From an uncultured Erysipelotrichaceae bacterium (GTDB lineage: Bacteria > Bacillota_I > Bacilli_A > Erysipelotrichales > Erysipelotrichaceae): a DNA stretch of 35,884 bases. A model generated the notes under the pieces. It ran no database searches. It saw only the letters and a list, made by a program, of their open reading frames with translations, and was not told the DNA's origin. The stretch lies in contig CAKUWO010000011.1 of NCBI GenBank assembly GCA_934699415.1, positions 1-35,884 on the forward strand. The letters are read 5' to 3'. Position numbers and translations under genes: made by a program. Positions 17,209-24,423 of this stretch are shown here, one piece after another (position 1 is the stretch's first letter; each line of letters starts with the position of its first letter).

Positions 17209-17223
17209 GTTTGTTGAATCGAA

Positions 17224-18114
17224 TTAGTTACCCATCTGTTTCGCTACTTCTTCAGCGAAATCTTCATGGCGCTTTTCAATTCCTTCTCCTACCATATAAC
17301 GTTCAAAATAAACAACTTCAGCATGAGCGTTATCAAGGAACTTGCCAACTTTAAGGCTCTGATCTTTGAAATAAATCTGGTCTACAAGAGAAATTTCCTG
17401 TAAAGACTTAGAAACACGACCAGCAATAATGCCAGCAAGAACTTTTTCAGGTTTACCAGCTAATGATTCATCAGCCTTAACGATTTCTTCCTGAATATCT
17501 CTTTCATGTTCAACAACATCAGCAGGCATATGTTCCATAGAAATATATGTAGGATTCATAGAAGCAACCTGCATAGCGATGTCTTTAGCAATTTCTTCAT
17601 TACCACCCTTAACAACAGCAAGTGCAGAAATGCTTCCACCCATGTGCATATAAGCGCCGAAGAACTCATCATCATTCTTTGTAACTACAGAGAAACGGCG
17701 GAGAACAATCTTTTCACCGATAGTAGCTGTAGCATTGATGAATAAGTCGTTTAATGTAGCACCATCAACTGGAAGTGCTAACGCTTCTTCGTTAGTCTTA
17801 GCATCAGAAGCTAAGATAACTTTAGCAGTTGTATCTAAGAGTTCAAGGAAGCTTTCATTCTTTGCAACAAAGTCTGTTTCTGAGTTGATTTCAACAAGAA
17901 TAGCACGGTTTCCATCAACCAATACTCTAGATAAACCTTCTGCTGCAATACGGCCAGCTTTCTTAACAGATTTAGCAATACCTTTTTCACGAAGCCAGTC
18001 AATAGCTTTTGTGATATCACCATCGCAAGCAACTAAAGCGTTCTTGCAATCCATCATACCAGCGGATGTTTTTTCTCTTAATTCTTTAACAAGTGCAGCA
18101 GTAATAGCAGCCAT
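17224..18114 (-). CDS. tsf: Elongation factor Ts
   Basis: Nucleotide exchange factor for EF-Tu. The N-terminal UBA-like domain is at residues 1-50 (LVKELREKTSAGMMDCKNAL). The exchange motif TDFV is at 80-83, within ETDFVAKNESF. Length is 296. Its ATG overlaps the rpsB stop (TAATG). Codon choice is visibly less AT-biased than in most neighbours, as in highly expressed genes. Confidence 0.97.
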   Translation of the reverse strand: MAAITAALVKELREKTSAGMMDCKNALVACDGDITKAIDWLREKGIAKSVKKAGRIAAEGLSRVLVDGNRAILVEINSETDFVAKNESFLELLDTTAKVILASDAKTNEEALALPVDGATLNDLFINATATIGEKIVLRRFSVVTKNDDEFFGAYMHMGGSISALAVVKGGNEEIAKDIAMQVASMNPTYISMEHMPADVVEHERDIQEEIVKADESLAGKPEKVLAGIIAGRVSKSLQEISLVDQIYFKDQSLKVGKFLDNAHAEVVYFERYMVGEGIEKRHEDFAEEVAKQMGN

Positions 18115-19073
18115 TAAGCGTTTTCTCCCTTCTTTTCTTCCTTATTTTCAGTTGGAAGATCTTTACGAATTGTCTGATTTGGTGAAAGTGGAGCATCTTT
18201 GTGTCCAACGAAACGTTTTTCACCATTGAAACGGTGAGCACCCTGTTTAGCAGTCTGCTGAGCACGACGTTCTTCAAAACGCTGTCTTCTGCGTTTTTCC
18301 TGTTCTTCAGCATGCTTTTCAACGTTAACAATAACATCAGCCATAGTGATGTCTTCAACGTCTTCGCCTTCCTGGTAAGCATCTTGTAAGATACCACCTT
18401 TTGTTTCAACAATAGCATCAGCTAATAAAGAAACAATAAGCTTGATTGATTTTACAGCATCATCATTTGCTGGAATTGGATAATCTACGAAGTTAGGATC
18501 ACAGTTTGTATCAACTAAACCGAATACAGGGATTCCTAATTTCTTAGCTTCAAGAACAGCGTTGTGGTCTTCTTTTGGATCTACAACAACAATAGCATCT
18601 GGAAGCTTCTTCATAGCTTTGATACCACCTAAGAAGTTATTTAATTTAGCTTCTTCCTTACGGATTAAAGCTACTTCTTTCTTAGGATATACATTGATTG
18701 TTTCATTTGCTTCCATTTCTTCGATTTCGAGTAATCTCTTGATTCTCTTCTGAATTGTACGGAAGTTTGTAAGTGTACCACCAAGCCAACGCTGGTTGAT
18801 ATAGAAGCTTCCTGAGCGGAGTGCTTCATCTAAGATAATCTGCTGAGCCTGTTTCTTAGTTCCAACAAAGAGAACTTTTCCGCCATTTTCAGCGATTTCC
18901 TTCATTTTGTTGTAAGCAACATCTAATTTTTCTTGAGTCTTTTCAAGATTGATGATGTAGATACCGTTTTTAGCGGTGTAGATGAATGATTTGCACTTTG
19001 GATCCCAGCGACGTGTCTGATGACCGAAATGAACGCCGTTTTCCAAAAGTTTACGCATTGAAACTAATTGCAT
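18114..19073 (-). CDS. rpsB: Ribosomal protein S2 with a long C-terminal extension
   Basis: Small-subunit protein S2. The core (1 to about 228) carries the standard blocks VSMRKLLENGVHFGHQTRRW, YINQRWLGGTLTNF, PDAIVVVDP and PVFGLVDTNCDPNFVDYPIP. Total length 319 exceeds the usual 230-260; residues about 230-319 form an acidic stretch, then a strongly charged EEQEKRRRQRFEERRAQQ helix-like segment and a low-complexity lysine/glutamate tail. The extension shows no frameshift from the core. The ATG has a GAGAGG site. A structured leader lies upstream. Confidence 0.96.
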   Translation of the reverse strand: MQLVSMRKLLENGVHFGHQTRRWDPKCKSFIYTAKNGIYIINLEKTQEKLDVAYNKMKEIAENGGKVLFVGTKKQAQQIILDEALRSGSFYINQRWLGGTLTNFRTIQKRIKRLLEIEEMEANETINVYPKKEVALIRKEEAKLNNFLGGIKAMKKLPDAIVVVDPKEDHNAVLEAKKLGIPVFGLVDTNCDPNFVDYPIPANDDAVKSIKLIVSLLADAIVETKGGILQDAYQEGEDVEDITMADVIVNVEKHAEEQEKRRRQRFEERRAQQTAKQGAHRFNGEKRFVGHKDAPLSPNQTIRKDLPTENKEEKKGENA

Positions 19074-19180
19074 TGGTTTTCCTCTCTTTCCGTTTACCCT
19101 CCGCTGTTTCTAATCCTCAATAACCTATAATAGGCACGGAATGAGGCATTCACAGCGTGTGTATGCACCAAGTGCGGGTA
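19074..19180 (-). promoter_or_regulatory. Candidate structured leader of rpsB-tsf
   Basis: The 5' region folds by eye into a small hairpin (19165-19175, GCAC/GTGC). A closing helix pairs 19152-19157 with 19102-19107 (CGCTGT/ACAGCG) and encloses two short hairpins: 19139-19151 (GAAT/ATTC) and 19124-19134 (CCTA/TAGG). S2 is known to autoregulate rpsB-tsf in some bacteria, so an S2-binding leader is plausible, but the family is not recognised. A promoter is expected near 19182-19215 (for example TTTACT, 17 bases, TATACC), with weak boxes. Confidence 0.4.
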
Positions 19181-19210
19181 TATTTTAACAGATTAAACAA
19201 GTAAATGGAA

Positions 19211-19245
19211 GAGTAAAAAGAAATAAAACACCTAATAAGTGTTTT
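19211..19245 (-). terminator. Intrinsic terminator of cdd
   Basis: Seven-base arms 19239-19245 and 19225-19231 (AAAACAC/GTGTTTT) with a seven-base loop, followed by ATTTCTTTTT on the minus strand, 14 bases after the cdd stop codon. Confidence 0.8.
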
Positions 19246-19259
19246 ATTTATAAGTTAGC

Positions 19260-19673
19260 TTAAATAAGATTATTAGGGCCAAATCCTAATGGCAATAAAT
19301 CTTTCAAAAGATATTTTTGGTATTCATCAATTGATTTAGCCAGAATAATTTCAAAAGTATTAGGATCACAAAACTCCATCATAACTTGGCGACATACTCC
19401 GCATGGTGCACAATAATCAAGTTTTTCACCATCTTCTTTGCCACCGCATATAACAATTTTGCTAAATTTTCTTTCACCTTTTAAAACGGCTTGAAAGAAA
19501 GCGGTTCTTTCAGCGCAACTAGTTGGTGTATAAGAAGCGTTTTCGATATTGCATCCTTCAAATACTTTCCCATCATAAGCCAAAAGAGCTGCACCTACTT
19601 TAAATTTCGAATAAGGTGCATAAGCTTTTAATCTAGCTTTTAAAGCTATTGCGATTAACTCTTTCTCACACAT
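19260..19673 (-). CDS. cdd: Cytidine deaminase
   Basis: Zinc enzyme of pyrimidine salvage that deaminates cytidine and deoxycytidine. The catalytic motif is CAE at residues 53-55 (Cys53 zinc ligand, Glu55 proton shuttle) and the other zinc ligands are Cys91 and Cys94 in PCGVC. Length 137 is that of the homotetrameric form. It is preceded by a GAGGT site, lies 36 bases after the unrecognised 205-residue gene, and probably shares the ldh transcript. Its own terminator follows. Confidence 0.96.
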   Translation of the reverse strand: MCEKELIAIALKARLKAYAPYSKFKVGAALLAYDGKVFEGCNIENASYTPTSCAERTAFFQAVLKGERKFSKIVICGGKEDGEKLDYCAPCGVCRQVMMEFCDPNTFEIILAKSIDEYQKYLLKDLLPLGFGPNNLI

Positions 19674-19709
19674 ATCTTTACCTCAGCAAAGTATAATATG
19701 CCATCATTT

Positions 19710-20327
19710 TTAAAGGTTGGCTATTTTTAATAGACGACCATCTAAATATTGTTTAGTTTCTTCTTTTAAATCTTCATTATTTGTTGTTAACAAATACATT
19801 AATAAGATAAAGCGCTTGTCTATATCATCAAAATTATTTAAATCACTTAATAATTTATCTTTATTTTCAAAGAATAAATCAAAAATTGGTTTATGATAGC
19901 TACTATTTTGATAGTATTCATAAGCTTTAAAGCAATCATCTTTTAATAAATAAAATAAGCCAAGAAGACTTGTTAATTTATTTTTATCTTTTTCATCGAA
20001 CTTTAATTCTTTGAATAAAATATTAAGCATATCATTCAATGGCTTATCTAATAAGCTAATTGCCATAAATGAATATAATAATTCATCGCTTAATTCAAAC
20101 GAATCATTAGAAGCGATAATAAAATTCATAAAATCATCGCTATAGCCGGCTAAAGGATATAAATTACCCATAACTCTTAAAGAATCAATCAATGACAAAT
20201 TTTCTTTAAGAGCTCTAACTAAAGCTAAACCAATAATAGTAGTTGAAGAAATAGATGCATTTTCATTGATATCTAAATTATTTTGAAAGTCAGATACTAA
20301 AAGGTCACTTGCAATAAAACGATACAT
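19710..20327 (-). CDS. Unrecognised protein, possible degenerate ADP-ribosylglycohydrolase
   Basis: A 205-residue, mostly helical, soluble protein with no firm family. Its first 70 residues follow the outline of small bacterial ADP-ribosylglycohydrolases (DraG/ARH type): MYRFIASDLLVSDF lines up with the MxGAIIGDIVGSxF start, SSTTIIGLALVRALKE with the TDDTxMTLAVAxAL helix, and MGNLYPLAGYSDDFMNFI (53-70) with WGRxYPDAGYGGxFxxWI. The metal-binding residues are replaced (GD by SD, TDDT by SSTT), and I cannot find the second acidic motif. If the likeness is real the protein is catalytically dead or repurposed. It lies 29 bases after ldh and 36 before cdd. This assignment is inference from pattern only. 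Confidence 0.45.
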   Translation of the reverse strand: MYRFIASDLLVSDFQNNLDINENASISSTTIIGLALVRALKENLSLIDSLRVMGNLYPLAGYSDDFMNFIIASNDSFELSDELLYSFMAISLLDKPLNDMLNILFKELKFDEKDKNKLTSLLGLFYLLKDDCFKAYEYYQNSSYHKPIFDLFFENKDKLLSDLNNFDDIDKRFILLMYLLTTNNEDLKEETKQYLDGRLLKIANL

Positions 20328-20356
20328 AATTATTCCTTAAAAAACTTAAATAATGC

Positions 20357-21319
20357 TTAGCCGAGATCTGTTAAAGCATCTTGAAGAATTTCTTTTAAAA
20401 CATCCGCTGAATGATGTAATGCTTGATTCTCTTTTTCATTTAAAGAAATAGGAATACGTGCAAGTACACCATCTTGTCCTAAGACAGTTGGTAAAGACAT
20501 ACAAATATCATTAATACCATATTCACCATTCATCATATATGAAACAGGTAATACTGATTTTTCATCATGACAAATAGCTGTCACAATTCTTTTAACTGAC
20601 ATTGCAATTGCATAATATGTAGCTCTTTTCTTATCGATGATTTCATAAGCAACAGCTTTAGTTTCATATGCAATGCCATCTTTTATCTCTTCAAAGTTAT
20701 CAATGCCACGGATTTTAGCAAATTCGTCAACATTAACACCTGATACATTAGCTGAAGAATAAACAGCAACTTCTGAATCACCATGTTCGCCAATAATATA
20801 ACCATGAACAGAACGTGGATCTACATCAAGTGCTTCACCTAATAAAGTTTTAAAACGAGCAGTATCTAAATTTGTACCAGAGCCAATAACTTTGCCTTCT
20901 TTAAATCCTGCATGTTTAATAGCGATATAAGTAAGAATATCAACTGGGTTAGCAACAACAATCATTGTGCCCTGACATTCTACTTTCTTAAGTTCTTTAG
21001 AAATAGAATACATAATAGCAGCATTACGTTTAACAAGTTCAAGTCTTGTTTCACCACCAGGTTTTTGGTTAGCACCAGCTGTCATTACAACAACAGCAGC
21101 ATCAGCAATATCGTTATAGTCGCCCGCATAAATTTGCATTGGATGAGCAAATGGCAAGCCATGAATTAAATCTAAAGCTTCGCCTTCAGCCTTTCCTTTA
21201 TTTACGTCGACTAAAACTAGTTCTGAGAATAATTCGGTTTGCATCAAAGTATAAGCAACAGTAGCCCCTACAAATCCACAACCAATAACAGCAGCCTTTC
21301 TAGCATTTAATTTAGTCAT
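20357..21319 (-). CDS. ldh: L-lactate dehydrogenase
   Basis: NAD-dependent enzyme that reduces pyruvate to L-lactate and so recycles NADH during fermentation; it competes with nifJ for pyruvate. The NAD motif is GCGFVGA (13-19) with Asp38 after it. The substrate-loop Gln85 and Arg92 are in NQKPGGETR, Asp152 and Arg155 in NLDTARF, and the catalytic His179 in GEHGDSE. Gln85 marks lactate rather than malate specificity. The loop holds one extra glycine compared with the usual QKPGETR. Length is 320. It has its own probable promoter after the aspS terminator and a GAAAGGGG ribosome site. Confidence 0.96.
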   Translation of the reverse strand: MTKLNARKAAVIGCGFVGATVAYTLMQTELFSELVLVDVNKGKAEGEALDLIHGLPFAHPMQIYAGDYNDIADAAVVVMTAGANQKPGGETRLELVKRNAAIMYSISKELKKVECQGTMIVVANPVDILTYIAIKHAGFKEGKVIGSGTNLDTARFKTLLGEALDVDPRSVHGYIIGEHGDSEVAVYSSANVSGVNVDEFAKIRGIDNFEEIKDGIAYETKAVAYEIIDKKRATYYAIAMSVKRIVTAICHDEKSVLPVSYMMNGEYGINDICMSLPTVLGQDGVLARIPISLNEKENQALHHSADVLKEILQDALTDLG

Positions 21320-21340
21320 AAAAAATCCCCTTTCATTATC

Positions 21341-21370
21341 ATTATACGATATGTGAAAAAACTAATAAAC
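21341..21370 (-). promoter_or_regulatory. Probable ldh promoter
   Basis: A perfect minus-strand TATAAT lies at 21346-21341, downstream of the aspS terminator, with only a weak TTTATT/TTATTA -35 at 16-17 bases. The ATG at 21319 follows a GGGGA site. Confidence 0.55.
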
Positions 21371-21393
21371 AAAAAGCTGCCACACGACAGCTT
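21367..21393 (-). terminator. Intrinsic terminator of aspS
   Basis: Arms 21386-21393 and 21374-21381 (AAGCTGTC/GGCAGCTT, one G-T pair) with a GTGT loop, followed by TTTGTTT on the minus strand. Confidence 0.87.
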
Positions 21394-21401
21394 AATATTT
21401 T

Positions 21402-23141
21402 TTATTTTTTCTTTGGAGCAATAGCAATTGATAAGTCTTCTAATTGAATATCATCAACAGTACCTGGAGCATCAGCCATTAAGTCATAAGCTGTAGCAGT
21501 CTTAGGGAAAGCGACAACATCCTTGATATTATCAGTGCCACATAAAATCATAACAAGTCTTTCAAGACCAATACCGCATCCACATTCTGGTGGCATACCA
21601 TATTCAAAAGAATCAAGGAAGAAACCAAAACGCTCTTTAGCTTGTTCTGGACTTAATCCAAGAGCACTGAATACTTTTTCTTGAACTTTCTGATCATGAA
21701 TTCTAATAGCACCAGATGATAATTCATAACCATTTAAAACAAGGTCATAAGCTCTAGAGAAGCAATTACCTTTATCAGTTTCAAGCTTGTCCAAATCTTC
21801 CTCACGTGGGCATGAGAACGGATTAGATGCAGCTTCATAACGATTTCTTTCATCACTCCATTCATACATTGGAAATTCAGTAATCCAAGCAAATTCAAAA
21901 CGATTATCATCAATTAAACCAAGTTCTCTACCTAGCTTTGAGCGTAACGCTCCCATTGCAACATCCGCAACACTCTTCTTATCAGCAATAAATAATAAAG
22001 TATCACCATCATTTAATGTGAATTCTTGTTTTAATGCTACTTTTTCTTCATCACTTAAGAATTTAGCAAGTGAACCTGAGAAATCATTATTTTCATATTT
22101 TAAATTAGCAACGCCTTTAGCTTTATAAATCTTTACAAATTCACTTAAATTATCTAATTCTTTACGAGTAAAGCTATTAGCAACTTGAATTGCTTTAATG
22201 CTTCCTTTTTCTTCTACAGTATTTTTAAAGACAGAGAATGATGAATTAGCGAAGATTGATGTTACATTATGTTGCAACATTTCAAAACGTAAATCTGGTT
22301 TATCAGAACCATAATATTCCATTGCATCGATATATTTAATGCGACGGAAAGCGCCCAATTCTACACCTTTAAGTTCTTTAAAGATATCATGCATACAAGT
22401 TTCTACTACTTTGAAGAGATCTTCTTCATCAGCAAAGCTCATTTCAATATCTACTTGAGTAAATTCAGGCTGACGATCTGCTCTTAAGTCTTCATCACGG
22501 AAGCATCTAGCGATTTGGAAATAGCGATCCATACCAGCAATCATTAAAAGTTGCTTATAAATTTGCGGTGATTGTGGAAGTGCGTAGAAATGCCCTTCAT
22601 ATAAACGTGATGGTACAAGATAATCGCGAGCACCTTCAGGTGTTGATTTAGAAAGAATTGGCGTTTCTACTTCGATAAAGTTTTGCGCATGAAGAGCTGC
22701 TCTAAAAATAGTCATTACTTTATCACGCAACATCAAGTTTTTCTGTAATACTGGACGTCTTAAATCAAGATAACGATATTTTAATCTCAACTCTTCTAAA
22801 GCATCTGTTTCATCAGCAATAATCATTGGTGTCGTCTTAGAAGTATTTAAAACTTTTACTTCTTTAACTAATACTTCAACCTCACCAGTAGCTAATTTTG
22901 GATTAGCTACATCTTTTAAAGCTACTTCACCCTTTACTTGTAAGACATATTCGTTACGGACATCTTTGATATCTTCAGTATGACTTTCATCAAAAGTAAT
23001 TTGTGTAATGCCATAACGATCTCTTAAATCAATAAAACAAAGTGAACCTAAATTACGTCTTTTAGAAACCCAACCACATAAAGTAACTTCTTGACCAATA
23101 TTTTCTTTACGTAGTTCCCCACAGGTATGTGTACGATACAT
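21402..23141 (-). CDS. aspS: Aspartate-tRNA ligase
   Basis: Class IIb aminoacyl-tRNA synthetase, bacterial type. The N-terminal OB-fold anticodon-binding domain is at about residues 1-105 (GWVSKRRNLGSLCFIDLRDRYG). Class II motif 2 is in FRDEDLRADRQPEFTQVD (about 216-233), a bacterial GAD insertion follows, and motif 3 is in GCGIGLERLVM near the C-terminus. Length is 579. It lies four bases after hisS, a common Firmicute pair, and ends the relA-hisS-aspS transcript. Whether it also charges tRNA-Asn cannot be told here. Confidence 0.97.
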   Translation of the reverse strand: MYRTHTCGELRKENIGQEVTLCGWVSKRRNLGSLCFIDLRDRYGITQITFDESHTEDIKDVRNEYVLQVKGEVALKDVANPKLATGEVEVLVKEVKVLNTSKTTPMIIADETDALEELRLKYRYLDLRRPVLQKNLMLRDKVMTIFRAALHAQNFIEVETPILSKSTPEGARDYLVPSRLYEGHFYALPQSPQIYKQLLMIAGMDRYFQIARCFRDEDLRADRQPEFTQVDIEMSFADEEDLFKVVETCMHDIFKELKGVELGAFRRIKYIDAMEYYGSDKPDLRFEMLQHNVTSIFANSSFSVFKNTVEEKGSIKAIQVANSFTRKELDNLSEFVKIYKAKGVANLKYENNDFSGSLAKFLSDEEKVALKQEFTLNDGDTLLFIADKKSVADVAMGALRSKLGRELGLIDDNRFEFAWITEFPMYEWSDERNRYEAASNPFSCPREEDLDKLETDKGNCFSRAYDLVLNGYELSSGAIRIHDQKVQEKVFSALGLSPEQAKERFGFFLDSFEYGMPPECGCGIGLERLVMILCGTDNIKDVVAFPKTATAYDLMADAPGTVDDIQLEDLSIAIAPKKK

Positions 23142-23145
23142 TTTT

Positions 23146-24414
23146 CTATTCCTCCATTAAAGCATCTACTTCTTCAATCAAAGATGCTAAAGATATTTCT
23201 TTTTGTTCCTTACTCTTACTAGATCTTAACTGAACGGTACTATTTTTAACTTCATCTTCACCAATAATAACACTGAATGCTACATCACGACGATCTGCTG
23301 ATTTAAACTGTGATTTAATTGAGCGTTCAATAACATTCATTTCAACACTATAACCATTGGATCTTAAAATAGTAGCAACTTTTATTACATATGGATCTGA
23401 GCTTGTTAAATCTAATACATAGCCATCAGTTCTATATTGATACGGAGGTAGTAAACCTTCATTCTCCAAAGCAATTAAAAGTCTCTCTTCACCCATCGCA
23501 AAGCCAATACCTGATAAATCAGGACCACCAAGTTCTTCTACTAAGTGATCATATCTTCCTCCAGCAAATAGAGTTGCTTGGCTTCCTGCAAGAGGAGAAG
23601 TTGATACCACTTCAAATACTGTATCTGTATAATAATCTAGACCTCTAACAAGCTTATCATCAATAATATACGGAATATCTAAAACTTCTAAATATGCTAA
23701 AACTTTTTCAAAATATACTTTTGATTCAGCTGTTAAATAATCAGCCATCTTAGGAGCATTTGTAATACAATCTTTTTCATGATCTATCTTGCAATCAAGA
23801 ATACGCAAAGGATTTTTATAATAACGATTCTTGCAATCTTCGCATAACTCATCAAGATGATTTTCAAAATGCTTACGTAAAGCTTCACCATATGCCAAAC
23901 GTGATTCATTATCACCTAAAGTATTAACTAAAACTTTGACATCATTTAAGCCTAATGCTTTAACAAAAGAATAACCTAAAGCAATTGTTTCAGCGTCAAT
24001 TAATGGTGATTTAATGCCAATATTCTCAATACCAAGTTGAGTAAATTGTCTCTGTCTTCCCTTTTGTGGTCTTTCATGGCGAAATACTTCCTCAATATAA
24101 CCAGCTTTAAATGGTAATTCTTCTTTACCATATAATTTGTTTTCAACAAAAGATCTAATTAAACCAGCTGTTCCTTCAGGTCTTAAAGTAATTTGGTCTT
24201 TACCATTCATCGAGAAAGTAAACATTTCTTTAGTTACCATATCAGAAGTATCATTATCTTTTTTAAATATTCCTGAATATTCAATAACTGGTGTTTTCAT
24301 TAAACGATAGCCATATAAATCTAAAAACTGTTCAAACAATTCTTCAACATAACGGCATTTTTCATAACGCTCAGGTAATGTATCATATGTACCTTTAACA
24401 GTTTGATAACTCAT
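23146..24414 (-). CDS. hisS: Histidine-tRNA ligase
   Basis: Class IIa synthetase that charges tRNA-His. Motif 2 is in FRHERPQKGRQRQFTQLGIE (about 111-130) and the histidine-specific signature LVRGLDYYTDTVFE is at about 256-269. The C-terminal anticodon-binding domain starts near 330. Length is 422. No T-box lies upstream; it starts nine bases after relA and is evidently co-transcribed with it. Confidence 0.97.
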   Translation of the reverse strand: MSYQTVKGTYDTLPERYEKCRYVEELFEQFLDLYGYRLMKTPVIEYSGIFKKDNDTSDMVTKEMFTFSMNGKDQITLRPEGTAGLIRSFVENKLYGKEELPFKAGYIEEVFRHERPQKGRQRQFTQLGIENIGIKSPLIDAETIALGYSFVKALGLNDVKVLVNTLGDNESRLAYGEALRKHFENHLDELCEDCKNRYYKNPLRILDCKIDHEKDCITNAPKMADYLTAESKVYFEKVLAYLEVLDIPYIIDDKLVRGLDYYTDTVFEVVSTSPLAGSQATLFAGGRYDHLVEELGGPDLSGIGFAMGEERLLIALENEGLLPPYQYRTDGYVLDLTSSDPYVIKVATILRSNGYSVEMNVIERSIKSQFKSADRRDVAFSVIIGEDEVKNSTVQLRSSKSKEQKEISLASLIEEVDALMEE

Positions 24415-24423
24415 AATTCTCCC

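Noticed and set aside
17735..18229. Plus-strand open frame of 164 codons
   Set aside because: It lies opposite tsf and rpsB, which are certain. It has no ribosome site and its composition mirrors the antisense of those genes.
18086..18418. Minus-strand open frame of 110 codons
   Set aside because: It is a shifted frame inside the rpsB extension with low-complexity lysine/leucine content and no family features.
24415..24423. T-box or other riboswitch ahead of hisS-aspS
   Set aside because: Only nine bases separate relA and hisS, and no specifier or antiterminator element is present; likewise aspS follows hisS by four bases.
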